Source: Sphingomonas xanthus (GTDB lineage: Bacteria > Pseudomonadota > Alphaproteobacteria > Sphingomonadales > Sphingomonadaceae). Taken from it: a stretch of 64,000 bases of DNA. Within the stretch, counting starts at the first letter, position 1. Each line of letters begins with the position of its first letter. The translations under genes and the position numbers were made by a program. Under the pieces are notes generated by a model. The model was given only the letters and a program-made list of their open reading frames with translations, searched no databases and was not told the DNA's origin. This document shows, one piece after another, positions 53,879 to 62,075 of the stretch. The stretch covers positions 1,548,001-1,612,000 of the forward strand of contig NZ_CP041659.1 in assembly GCF_007998985.1 (NCBI RefSeq), read 5' to 3'.

Positions 53879-55663
53879 ATGGCACCCCCGATTTTATCCT
53901 ATGAGAAGCTCGGCCTCGTCCAGGGCGAAGGCTGGCTGTTTCGCGGCCTCGACATCTTTATCGGTCCGCGCGACCGGCTGGCGCTGATCGGCCGCAACGG
54001 CGCGGGCAAAACAACATTGCTCAAGTGCCTTACCGGGGAGATCGACACCGATGAGGGAATCCGCAAGACGGTTCCGGGCACGCGCGTGGTACTGCTGGAA
54101 CAGGATCCCAACCTGCGCGGCCATTCCCGACTGGAGGATTGGGTGCTGGCGGGCAAGGACGCGCCGTCGGCGCATGAGGCTGCGGCAATCGCTGACCAGC
54201 TGGGAATCGACCTCGCCCGGGATACGGCGACCGCAAGCGGCGGAGAACGGCGCCGCGCGGCGATCGTCCGGGCGCTTGCGCAGCGACCGGACGTCTTGCT
54301 GCTCGACGAACCGACCAACCACCTGGATCTTGGCGCGATCGACTGGCTCGAGGATTGGCTGAACCGGTTCAAGGGGGCGTTTATCGCCATCAGCCATGAC
54401 CGCACATTTCTCACGCGCCTGACCAACAGCTGCCTGTGGCTTGACCGCGGAACGATCCGCCGCGCGGAAATCGGTTTCGGCGGCTTCGATGCCTGGACTG
54501 AGGCCGTCTATGCCGAAGAGCAGCGCGCGGCGGAAAAGCTCGACGCCAAACTGGCGCTGGAATTGCACTGGCTGCAACGCGGCGTCACCGCCCGCCGCCG
54601 GCGGAATCAAGGGCGGCTTGCCAAGCTTCACGAGATGCGGGCGCAGCGCGCGGCGATGCTGGGTCCGGCCGGCGGTGCAAAGCTCGGACTCGCTAGGGAC
54701 GAGGTCAAGACCAAGACGGTCATCGACGCCGACCGCGTGACGAAGCGCTTCGGCGAACGCACGATCATCAAGGATTTCACCTTGCGCATCCAGCGCGGCG
54801 ACCGGATCGGGCTGGTCGGCGCCAACGGCTCGGGAAAGACAACGCTGCTGAAGCTGCTCACCGGCGAACTGAAACCCGACAGCGGAACGGTGAGCCAGGC
54901 CAAGACCTTGTCCGGAATCGTCATCGACCAGCAACGCAAGCTGATGGCCCCCGACAAGAGAGTTCGCGACGTACTGGCCGAGGGTGGCGACTGGATCGAG
55001 GTCCGCGGCCACAAGAAACATATCAAGGGCTATCTCAAGGAGTTCCTGTTCGACCCCTCGCTGACCGAAGCGCCGGTCGGCTCATTGTCAGGCGGCGAAC
55101 GCTCCCGCCTGCTGCTGGCTCGCGAGTTTGCCCGGGCATCGAACCTGTTAGTGCTTGACGAGCCGACCAACGACCTCGATCTCGAAACGCTCGACCTGCT
55201 GCAGGAGGTGATTGCCGATTATGAAGGCACCGTCCTCATCGTCAGCCACGACCGCGACTTCCTCGACAAGACCGTATCCGTCACCCTGGGCCTCGACGGG
55301 ACAGGCAAGGTCGACGTGGTCGCAGGCGGTTATGAAGACTGGGTCCGCAAGCGCTACCAGGCTCATCGCAAGCCCGAGAAAAAGACTGTCCCCGCCACGA
55401 CCCCGTCCGCGCCGCAGGCCGCCAAAGCCAAGCTGAGCTACAAGGACCAGCGCGACTTCGACCGGCTGCCCGGCGAAATTGAACGGCTGGAAGAGCTTAT
55501 TGCCGCCGACGAGGAAGCGCTTCACGATCCCGATCTGTTTACGGCAGATCCTCGGAAATTCGCCGATCTCACCGCGCGGATCGAACGACACCGGGCCGAG
55601 GTGGAGGCCGCCGAGCTGCGCTGGCTCGAGGTTGCCGAAATGGCTGAATCGCTGGGCAGCTGA
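53879..55663 (+). CDS. uup: ABC-F family ATPase (Uup-like)
   Basis: A 594-residue soluble twin-ATPase acting on the ribosome or on replication intermediates. Two full nucleotide-binding domains: Walker A IGRNGAGKTTLLKCL and VGANGSGKTTLLKLL, signature ASGGERRRA and LSGGERSRL, Walker B VLLLDEPTNHLDL and LLVLDEPTNDLDL. The linker (about 240-275) is charged, and the C-terminal coiled coil (from about residue 515) is the Uup-type DNA/ribosome-binding arm. TAGGGC ends 8 bases before the ATG; there is no Shine-Dalgarno site. Confidence 0.92.
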   Translation: MAPPILSYEKLGLVQGEGWLFRGLDIFIGPRDRLALIGRNGAGKTTLLKCLTGEIDTDEGIRKTVPGTRVVLLEQDPNLRGHSRLEDWVLAGKDAPSAHEAAAIADQLGIDLARDTATASGGERRRAAIVRALAQRPDVLLLDEPTNHLDLGAIDWLEDWLNRFKGAFIAISHDRTFLTRLTNSCLWLDRGTIRRAEIGFGGFDAWTEAVYAEEQRAAEKLDAKLALELHWLQRGVTARRRRNQGRLAKLHEMRAQRAAMLGPAGGAKLGLARDEVKTKTVIDADRVTKRFGERTIIKDFTLRIQRGDRIGLVGANGSGKTTLLKLLTGELKPDSGTVSQAKTLSGIVIDQQRKLMAPDKRVRDVLAEGGDWIEVRGHKKHIKGYLKEFLFDPSLTEAPVGSLSGGERSRLLLAREFARASNLLVLDEPTNDLDLETLDLLQEVIADYEGTVLIVSHDRDFLDKTVSVTLGLDGTGKVDVVAGGYEDWVRKRYQAHRKPEKKTVPATTPSAPQAAKAKLSYKDQRDFDRLPGEIERLEELIAADEEALHDPDLFTADPRKFADLTARIERHRAEVEAAELRWLEVAEMAESLGS

Positions 55664-55777
55664 TTATTGCCGCTCTTGGTAGAAAGATTAGTAAAAACAG
55701 TGTATTATACGCACAGGCGCTAAGGGCGCTTTACGTGACAGGAAAGGAGGTGGGACGGTTTCGCAAGAAGCCCGGTA

Positions 55778-56473
55778 ATGACTTACGCCCGTCGAAAAGC
55801 CATCGGCACTAACCGGACGGCCGCAGTGATTGTCGTCGCGCTGATCCACGTCGCGCTCGGTTATGCGTTAGTAACGGGCCTTGCCTATACCACGATCGAA
55901 CGCGCGGTCGAAAAATTGAAGACCTTCGACGTCGAGGAAACGCCGCCGCCACCGCCCGAGGAACCGCCTCCGCCGCCGCCCGAAGCGGTCGCCGAAACCC
56001 CGCCGCCGGTCGTCGCCCCGCCGCCGATCGTCCGGACCCGGCCTGCTCCGCCTCCGGTCGCCGTCGTACGGCAGGCGCCCCCGCCCATAATTACTCCGAC
56101 CGCTCCGCCGGCGCCGCCCCGGCCAGCCCCGGTGGTGCGTAGGCCTCCCCCGCCGCCTCCGCCTCCGCCGGTCAAAACAGTTCCGCCGCGCAGCGCCGTC
56201 GGGGACCTGCCACGCCTGTTCAGCGCTGACGATTATCCGAACAGCGCCATTCGCCGCGACGAAGAAGGAACCGTCGCCGTTGTGCTGACGGTAGGCACCA
56301 GCGGGCGCGTCACAAAATGCGATGTCACAAGGTCGAGCGGTTCGGCATCGCTGGACAGCGCCACCTGCCGAATCCTCAGCAGCCGCGCTAAGTTCAAGCC
56401 CGCAACCGACAACCGCGGCAAACCCGTGGTCGACAAGGTGCGCCAGCGGATCCGGTGGGAGCTGGCGGACTAA
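55778..56473 (+). CDS. Energy transducer TonB
   Basis: A 231-residue TonB: a short cytoplasmic N-terminus, one membrane helix (about residues 16-36), a long Pro-rich periplasmic spacer (about 48-135, alternating Pro with Ala/Val/Glu), and a C-terminal TonB domain (SADDYPNSAIRRDEEGTVAV, then VTRSSGSASLDSATCRIL). A perfect AAGGAGGTG sits 25 bases upstream, farther than usual. It likely powers the outer-membrane receptors of this cell, such as the ZnuD-like protein. Confidence 0.9.
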   Translation: MTYARRKAIGTNRTAAVIVVALIHVALGYALVTGLAYTTIERAVEKLKTFDVEETPPPPPEEPPPPPPEAVAETPPPVVAPPPIVRTRPAPPPVAVVRQAPPPIITPTAPPAPPRPAPVVRRPPPPPPPPPVKTVPPRSAVGDLPRLFSADDYPNSAIRRDEEGTVAVVLTVGTSGRVTKCDVTRSSGSASLDSATCRILSSRAKFKPATDNRGKPVVDKVRQRIRWELAD

Positions 56474-56486
56474 TCTGTCGCGGCCC

Positions 56487-57854
56487 TCAGGCGCCGAGCT
56501 GATACTGCTTCATCAGGTCGTAGAGTGTCGGTCTGCTGATCCCGAGCAGCTTGGCGGCGCCCGATATATTATTCTCGGTGCGGGTCAGCGCCTGGCGGAT
56601 GACCCGGCGGTCGATCTGTTCGCGGGCGGCGCGGAGGTTGATCGGCAGCGGATCGGTCCCGCCACGGATCCCTGGCAAGTCGAGGTCTGCCGCGCCCACC
56701 AGTTTGCCGTCGGCCATGATCACTGCACGCTTGATGCGATTCTCGAGTTCCCGGACATTACCGGGCCAGGGGTGGGCGTCGATCGCATCGGCGCCGTCGG
56801 GGGCGAGGCCCTGCACCTTGGGATTGAGATCGCGCGCGAAGCGGGACACGAAGTGGCGGGCCAGCAGTACCGCGTCGCCGCTGCGCTCCGAAAGGCTGGG
56901 AATTTTCACGACGATCTCGGCGAGGCGGTAGTAAAGGTCGTCACGGAACCGGCCATCGGCGATCATCGCGTCGAGGTCCTGATGGGTCGCGCAGACGATC
57001 CGCGTGTCGACCGCAATTTGCGTGCGCCCGCCAATCCGCTCGATGATCCGCTCCTGCAGGAACCGGAGCAGCTTGACCTGCAACGGAAGCGGGATGTCGC
57101 CGACTTCGTCGAGGAACAGCGTTCCGCCCTGCGCCAGCTCGATCTTTCCGGGGGTCGTCTTGACCGCGCCGGTGAAGGCACCCCGTTCATAGCCGAACAG
57201 CTCCGCCTCCAGTAGGTTTTCGGGGATTGCAGCACAGTTGATGGCAATGAACTCGCCCTTGGCGCGGGGCGACTTTTCATGGACGGCGCGGGCCAGCAAT
57301 TCCTTGCCGGTACCGCTTGCGCCAAGGAGCATTACCGACACATCGGCCGAAGCAACCCGTTCTATGGTCCGGACGACCTTGGCCATCTCGGGGCTAGCGC
57401 TGATCAGAGCGCCCAGCGCCTCGCCCCCGCCGCCCGCCTCCAGCCGCCTGTTTTCCGCCTCGATGTCGGCAAGGTGGAAGGCCCGGCTGACGATCAGGCC
57501 AAGCTCGTCGATGTCGACTGGCTTGCGGTAGAAATCATAGGCGCCGAGCGCGATCGCCTTGAGCGCGCTTTCGCGGGCGCCATGTCCCGATGCGACGATA
57601 ATCTTGGTTTCGGACTTCAGTGCGAGAATTTCGGTCAGCGTCGCAAACCCCTCGGTGGTGCCGTCGGGGTCGGGCGGCAGGCCAAGGTCGAGCGTGACGA
57701 CCGCAGGCTCATGCAGCCGGACCATCTCGATCGCCTGCGCGCGATCGATCGCGCTGACCACACGATAGCCCTCATAAGCCCATTTGAGCTGGCGCTGCAG
57801 GCCTTCGTCATCCTCGACGATCAGCAATACAGGTAGGGTCTTTTCGTCGCTCAT
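56487..57854 (-). CDS. prsR: PEP-CTERM-system sigma-54-dependent response regulator PrsR
   Basis: A 455-residue NtrC-type activator: REC domain with the acceptor Asp in AVVTLDLGLPPDPDG (about residue 55), AAA+ domain with Walker A LLGASGTGKELLARAVH, the sigma-54-contacting loop ERGAFTGAVK, Walker B GGTLFLDEVGDIP, and a Fis-type helix-turn-helix at the C-terminus (NNISGAAKLLGISRPTLYDL). The combination with PrsK defines the exosortase/PEP-CTERM two-component system. It overlaps the prsK stop by four bases. Confidence 0.92.
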   Translation of the reverse strand: MSDEKTLPVLLIVEDDEGLQRQLKWAYEGYRVVSAIDRAQAIEMVRLHEPAVVTLDLGLPPDPDGTTEGFATLTEILALKSETKIIVASGHGARESALKAIALGAYDFYRKPVDIDELGLIVSRAFHLADIEAENRRLEAGGGGEALGALISASPEMAKVVRTIERVASADVSVMLLGASGTGKELLARAVHEKSPRAKGEFIAINCAAIPENLLEAELFGYERGAFTGAVKTTPGKIELAQGGTLFLDEVGDIPLPLQVKLLRFLQERIIERIGGRTQIAVDTRIVCATHQDLDAMIADGRFRDDLYYRLAEIVVKIPSLSERSGDAVLLARHFVSRFARDLNPKVQGLAPDGADAIDAHPWPGNVRELENRIKRAVIMADGKLVGAADLDLPGIRGGTDPLPINLRAAREQIDRRVIRQALTRTENNISGAAKLLGISRPTLYDLMKQYQLGA

Positions 57855-59938
57855 GCACGTTTCCGGATGATGTCAGCCGCCGGCTGGGCGGCGGCAAGGG
57901 TGATGGTGAAATTGCTGCCCTCGCCGGGCTTGCTGTCGACGGTCAGGCGCCCGCCCATCGCCGCGACTAGGCTCTTGGCCTCGAATGCGCCGACGCCGAA
58001 GCCGCCCTGCTTAGTCGAGGCAAAGGGCTGGAACAGGCGGGTGCGGACGAAATCGGCGTCCATGCCGGTCCCGGTATCGGCAACCGAGACGACGACCCGG
58101 TCCTCTTCCCCGGTCATGCGTACCGTCACCGGCTGCAGCGGTGTGCTCGCATCGACCGCGTTCTGGACGAGGTGGCCAATGGCCTGCTCAAGCAGCAGGG
58201 GATCGGCCATTGCGCAAAGATTGCCGTCGCCCAGCAGCCGCACCTCATGGTCACGTCGCTTGGCGGCGATTGCCGAGGCGACGAGGGGGCGCAGTGGGGT
58301 CGGCTCGAGCCGCGCCGGGCGCTGGTCGGGCGTCGGCGCTAGACGCGCCAGCAGCTCGTTCATCTTGCCGACCGAGCCCTTGAGCGTGGCCACCATGTCG
58401 GCGCGAAACTCGGCATTGTCCGCGTGGCGCTCGGCATTGCGGGTAAGAAGCGACAATTGGCTGACGAGGTTCTTCACGTCGTGAAGGATGAAGGCGAACC
58501 GACGGTTGAAGTCCTCGAACCGCTGGGCATTCATCAGCGCCTGCTGACCGTTGGCTTCGGCAAGGCTTGATGCTGCCTGCCGCCCGGCGGTTCGTAGCAG
58601 GTCGAAATCTTCCCAGTCGAGCGGACGGCGATAATCGGGCGCGGCGAGCAGGACGAGGCCGACCAGCCGTTCGTCATGGATCAGCGGGATGCCGGTCCAG
58701 GCATGTTCTTCGCTTAGGAATGGGCCCGGGATGCCCACTTCGCGGTCGCGGTCCTCGGCCCAGCCGCCGGCATAGGAGTCGAAATCGATGATCCGCCCTT
58801 CGGCCCCGACCGACAGCCAAAAGGCCAGCGCTTCGGCGCTGGGGATGGCATCGCCCAGATTGGTGCTGCCCGACCAGTTCCAGGCGGCGGCCGGCTCGAT
58901 CGCGCCATGTTCGTCAGCAACCAGCAACAGCCCGCCGGGCGCGTCGAGGATGTCGGCAAAGGCCTTGATTACCCGCTGGCCAAGCGGGGGCGCGGCCGAA
59001 CCGCTTGCGCCGATCGTCTCGGTAAAGCGCAGCCATTCCGTGCGATAGTCGTAGCGATGCTCGAAAAGATGCTTGGCAATCTTGACCTTGGCCCAGCCCC
59101 GCGCCCGGCGCGAAGGCAGAAGCACGATCGCGGCAACGGTCATCGCCGCGAGCAGCGCGATGAGCAGCGCCCGGGTCCAGTCGAACCCCGACCCCCGCAG
59201 CGCTGTTACCAGCACTGCCATCACCGCGACATAGGCGGTGATCGCGATCGCCGACAGGCTTTGGAAGGTGGCGGCGCGCGACAGGCGGATTCGCCAGCGA
59301 TCGTCTTGCTGTCCGCCTACGACGAACAGCGGCGCAACCAGGGCGATAGCGAGGCCGCGCCAGTCGAACAGGCCCTTGGCGGAAGCCGGGTCGAAATAGG
59401 CGATGGTGTAGAGATTGAGGTCGTAGGCCCACATCGTCGCGAGCGCGACCATCGCCAGGCGAATCCGGCTGCGGCTCGACGGGGTGGCCTGGCCATAGAA
59501 ATTATGGACAAGGACGAGCGCGCCCGCGGCGGCGGTCAGGCGCAGGATGATCGCGGTGACAATGACCGCATGGCCGCTGCTCAGAGTCTCGGTGTCGATC
59601 AGCAGCGGCAAGGCGTCGACGACCAACTGCATGCCGAGCACGCCGGCAACCGCGGCATAGACGGGTTTGACGCCCCGCTGCACGTCGCCGCCGTCCATTC
59701 CGGCCAGCCGGTAAAGCACACCGACCCAGACCAGGTTGCGCGCCGTTTCCGAATAGGCGGCGAGCATGGTCGTAGGCGCAAGCGCCGTTACCCAGGCCCA
59801 GCAGCCGGTCAGGGCGAAGGCCGCCAACAGCATGCGCTGCTCGCTTTCGCCAAGCCCTCGGCGCAATTCCCATAGCGTTAGCGAGGCGAACAGCGCGGCC
59901 GCCAGCGCATGCGCCCAAAAGGCGGTCAGCGCCTGCAT
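57851..59938 (-). CDS. prsK: PEP-CTERM-system sensor histidine kinase PrsK
   Basis: A 695-residue membrane kinase: eight or more N-terminal helices (to about residue 290), a GAF-like domain (about 325-465), then the kinase core. The H-box FILHDVKNLVSQLSLLTRN is the family's unusual form, and the ATPase shows LVQNAVDAS, VADTGTGMD and TKQGGFGVGAFEAKSLVAAMGG. ATG 59938 begins the first helix (MQALTAFWAHALAAALF); TTG at 59983 would lie in the promoter box. It forms an operon with prsR. Confidence 0.92.
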   Translation of the reverse strand: MQALTAFWAHALAAALFASLTLWELRRGLGESEQRMLLAAFALTGCWAWVTALAPTTMLAAYSETARNLVWVGVLYRLAGMDGGDVQRGVKPVYAAVAGVLGMQLVVDALPLLIDTETLSSGHAVIVTAIILRLTAAAGALVLVHNFYGQATPSSRSRIRLAMVALATMWAYDLNLYTIAYFDPASAKGLFDWRGLAIALVAPLFVVGGQQDDRWRIRLSRAATFQSLSAIAITAYVAVMAVLVTALRGSGFDWTRALLIALLAAMTVAAIVLLPSRRARGWAKVKIAKHLFEHRYDYRTEWLRFTETIGASGSAAPPLGQRVIKAFADILDAPGGLLLVADEHGAIEPAAAWNWSGSTNLGDAIPSAEALAFWLSVGAEGRIIDFDSYAGGWAEDRDREVGIPGPFLSEEHAWTGIPLIHDERLVGLVLLAAPDYRRPLDWEDFDLLRTAGRQAASSLAEANGQQALMNAQRFEDFNRRFAFILHDVKNLVSQLSLLTRNAERHADNAEFRADMVATLKGSVGKMNELLARLAPTPDQRPARLEPTPLRPLVASAIAAKRRDHEVRLLGDGNLCAMADPLLLEQAIGHLVQNAVDASTPLQPVTVRMTGEEDRVVVSVADTGTGMDADFVRTRLFQPFASTKQGGFGVGAFEAKSLVAAMGGRLTVDSKPGEGSNFTITLAAAQPAADIIRKRA

Positions 59939-59949
59939 CGGCCCTCGAC

Positions 59950-59966
59950 TGTAAAATCCTCCGACA
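59950..59966 (+). promoter_or_regulatory. PEP-CTERM-type upstream box, copy 1
   Basis: TGTAAAATCCTCCGACA on the plus strand. Together with the inverted second copy it shares TGTAAAAT-N4-CGACA (13 of 17 positions fixed between copies). It lies within the prsK leader. The match to the box described for PEP-CTERM genes is from memory and should be confirmed. Confidence 0.55.
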
Positions 59967-59975
59967 TGAGCAAAC

Positions 59976-59992
59976 TGTCGCAAAATTTTACA
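59976..59992 (-). promoter_or_regulatory. PEP-CTERM-type upstream box, copy 2 (inverted)
   Basis: Read on the minus strand: TGTAAAATTTTGCGACA, inverted with respect to copy 1 and 9 bases from it. It stands between prsK and the guanylyltransferase gene. A PrsR dimer binding a pair of such boxes is a plausible use. Confidence 0.55.
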
Positions 59993-60045
59993 AAGGAATG
60001 ATGAACGCTGGCGCTCGTGCCCGCTTATCGGCCATGAGGACGGAT

Positions 60046-61074
60046 ATGAGCGAGACAGCAGCGGGGCGGCCGATCCGCCCGGTCATCCTGGCAGGCGGCG
60101 CGGGAACGCGGCTGTGGCCCTTGTCGACCGCAAGCCGGCCCAAGCATCTGCTGCCCCTTGTTGGCGACGCCAGCTTGTTCGAACAGACGCTGGCGCGGTT
60201 CGGCGAAGGGTTCGCGCCGCCGGTCATCGTCGCTAACCGGGCGCAGGAAGCCGAGCTTAGGCCGCTGCTTCCTGTCGGCGCGCGACTAATCCTTGAACCG
60301 GTCAAGCGCGACAGTGCGGCGGCGATCGCACTCGCGGTGGTGGCATCGCATGACGCCGAATTGCTGCTGATTGTGCCGAGCGACCACCATATCGCCGATT
60401 CCGCCGCGTTCCACCAGGCTATCGGCCTCGCCCGCGCGGGGGCGGAAGCGGGGCGGATCGTCACGTTCGGGGTTGAGCCGACCTATGCCGCAACCGGCTT
60501 CGGCTATATCGCCGCGCCGGGCAGCGGAGCGGTCCGCCCGGTCGCCGCCTTCGTCGAGAAACCGCCGCTGGATCGGGCCGAGGCCATGATCGCCGCCGGG
60601 GGTCATTACTGGAATGCCGGCATCTTCCTTGCGTCGCGCCAGGTCTGGCGCGAAGAGTTGGAATGTCACGCCCCCGCGATCCTTTCCGCCGCCCGGGCCG
60701 CGCTGGAAAGCGGGGACTCGGTCGATGAAACGGCTTTTGCCCGGTCGCCCTCGCTGTCGATCGATTATGCGGTGATGGAACATAGCCCGCTGGTGTCGGT
60801 CGTTCCCGTCTCGATGGGCTGGTCCGACGTTGGCAGCTGGGCGGCGGTGTTCGACGCCTCGGCCAAGGATCGCGACGGCAACGTCAGCGTCGGCGAGGTT
60901 TTGGCGATCGATAGCCCCCGCAACATGATCCGCAGTGACGGGCCGCGCATCGTTGCCATCGGCGTCGAGGATCTGGCGATCGTCGCCAGCGGGGATTCGG
61001 TCCTCGTCATGCGGCTATCGGAGGCCCAGCGGGTGCGCGACGCCGCCGACTGGGCGGCAAGCCGGGACGGCTGA
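60046..61074 (+). CDS. manC: Mannose-1-phosphate guanylyltransferase
   Basis: A 342-residue GDP-mannose pyrophosphorylase. N-terminal LAGGAGTRLWPLSTASRPKHLLPLVG is the nucleotide-binding loop (key residues GGAGTRLWP and PKH); then VPSDHHIAD, GFGYIAAPG, FVEKPPLDRAE, YWNAGIFLASR and the sugar-binding VSMGWSDVGSW. The C-terminal isomerase domain of the bifunctional AlgA/ManC type is missing, so it is the short, monofunctional form. ATG at 60046 has GAGGA five bases upstream; ATG at 59998 lacks spacing. GDP-mannose feeds exopolysaccharide synthesis, consistent with prsK/prsR next door. Confidence 0.85.
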   Translation: MSETAAGRPIRPVILAGGAGTRLWPLSTASRPKHLLPLVGDASLFEQTLARFGEGFAPPVIVANRAQEAELRPLLPVGARLILEPVKRDSAAAIALAVVASHDAELLLIVPSDHHIADSAAFHQAIGLARAGAEAGRIVTFGVEPTYAATGFGYIAAPGSGAVRPVAAFVEKPPLDRAEAMIAAGGHYWNAGIFLASRQVWREELECHAPAILSAARAALESGDSVDETAFARSPSLSIDYAVMEHSPLVSVVPVSMGWSDVGSWAAVFDASAKDRDGNVSVGEVLAIDSPRNMIRSDGPRIVAIGVEDLAIVASGDSVLVMRLSEAQRVRDAADWAASRDG

Positions 61075-61149
61075 CTATCCTTTGATAAGCTAGGAAAGCG
61101 TTTCAGGGCCGATATGAATTGGGCCGTCCGGAGCCGAATCTGGCGATGG

Positions 61150-61191
61150 GTGGGAGTTCCCGAACGGCCCCCGACGATCGGGAGCTCCCAC
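61150..61191. repeat. Inverted repeat with nested palindromes
   Basis: Arms GTGGGAGTTCCCGA (61150-61163) and TCGGGAGCTCCCAC (61178-61191) pair over 14 bases with one G-T, around a 14-base loop. Each arm holds its own palindrome of form GGGAGYTCCC, 28 bases apart. No T-run follows, so it is not a standard terminator. It lies in the 225-base gap between manC and a small hypothetical gene. Confidence 0.6.
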
Positions 61192-61299
61192 AACCCCGGC
61201 ACGCGCGCCTGCGGCGAATTGGTGTCCTCTCACGCCCGGCCGAACTGACCCTTTGCGCGCGCCTGCGTTACTCTTGGGTCTTTAGGGAGAATCGGGAAA

Positions 61300-61566
61300 A
61301 TGGCGTGGGTGATTGGGCGGACGGCGGCATTGTCCGACCCCGAGGCGGCGCGGCGCAAGGCGCTGGAGAAATTACACGGACTGGCGGAGTTGGATGACCC
61401 GGAAAGCCTGGTCGTACCGATCCTCGTCGACGCCATCCTGCTTGCTGAAACCTATCGCGGTGCGCGCCACCCCATGCCTTTCGTCGACGAACTCACGACA
61501 AGCGTCGACGCGCTGCTGCGCGAGCTTACGCTGACCGAGAAATCGAGGCTGTGGGCTGCTGAATAG
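61300..61566 (+). CDS. Small helical hypothetical protein
   Basis: An 88-residue, cytosolic, mostly helical protein with GRTAALSDPEAARRKALEKL near the start and VDELTTSVDALLRELTLTEK near the end. No family recognised. A GGGAGAATCGGGAA stretch containing a GGGA ribosome site precedes the ATG at 61300. A structured inverted repeat lies upstream. Confidence 0.55.
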   Translation: MAWVIGRTAALSDPEAARRKALEKLHGLAELDDPESLVVPILVDAILLAETYRGARHPMPFVDELTTSVDALLRELTLTEKSRLWAAE

Positions 61567-61596
61567 GGTTATGCCCCGTCGCAAGATCTGGCGACG

Positions 61597-61962
61597 TCAG
61601 TGCGTGTGTTCGGGCGGGGCAAACAAGATCAATTCGACACGTTTCGGCCCGTCGACAAAGCCATCATGCCCTGGCGGAATGTCGAAAAAGTCGCCGCTGC
61701 CGATCCGGGTTTCCTTGTTCGTCTCGACCATTCGGACGACCAGCGTCCCGCTGATGCAGTAACCGACATGGTGCATCGGGCAAGAATCCGGCGAGCCGAG
61801 AAGCGGCTTTTCATCTTTCTCCCAGGTCCAGCCGGGCTCGAAAACCGCGTGCATCCCCGTGGTGCCGTCGCCCAATCGGACGATGTCGATACCCCCGGCG
61901 TCTTTCATGTCGAGCTGTTCGTCGGGATTATCGAACCGCCGGACCTGGATCTCGTTAGCCAT
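61597..61962 (-). CDS. Cupin-domain protein
   Basis: A 121-residue single cupin: metal-site candidates are MHHVGYCISGTLVVRM (His, Gly, motif 1) and PPGHDGFVDGPKRVELIL (motif 2). A typical beta-barrel of this type binds Mn, Fe, Ni or Zn and may be an isomerase or a ligand sensor. The ATG has GGAGGAAG. It is convergent with the preceding small gene, 30 bases apart, and transcribed alone. Confidence 0.75.
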   Translation of the reverse strand: MANEIQVRRFDNPDEQLDMKDAGGIDIVRLGDGTTGMHAVFEPGWTWEKDEKPLLGSPDSCPMHHVGYCISGTLVVRMVETNKETRIGSGDFFDIPPGHDGFVDGPKRVELILFAPPEHTH

Positions 61963-62075
61963 TTCACTTCCTCCGTCGGGGGGCGAGCCGACACATTACT
62001 CCATCGGGCGACAAACGCCCAGAAGTGGCGCAACAGGTCCGGGCCGGCGGTAGATCGGGATCGCCGTAAGGGGGA

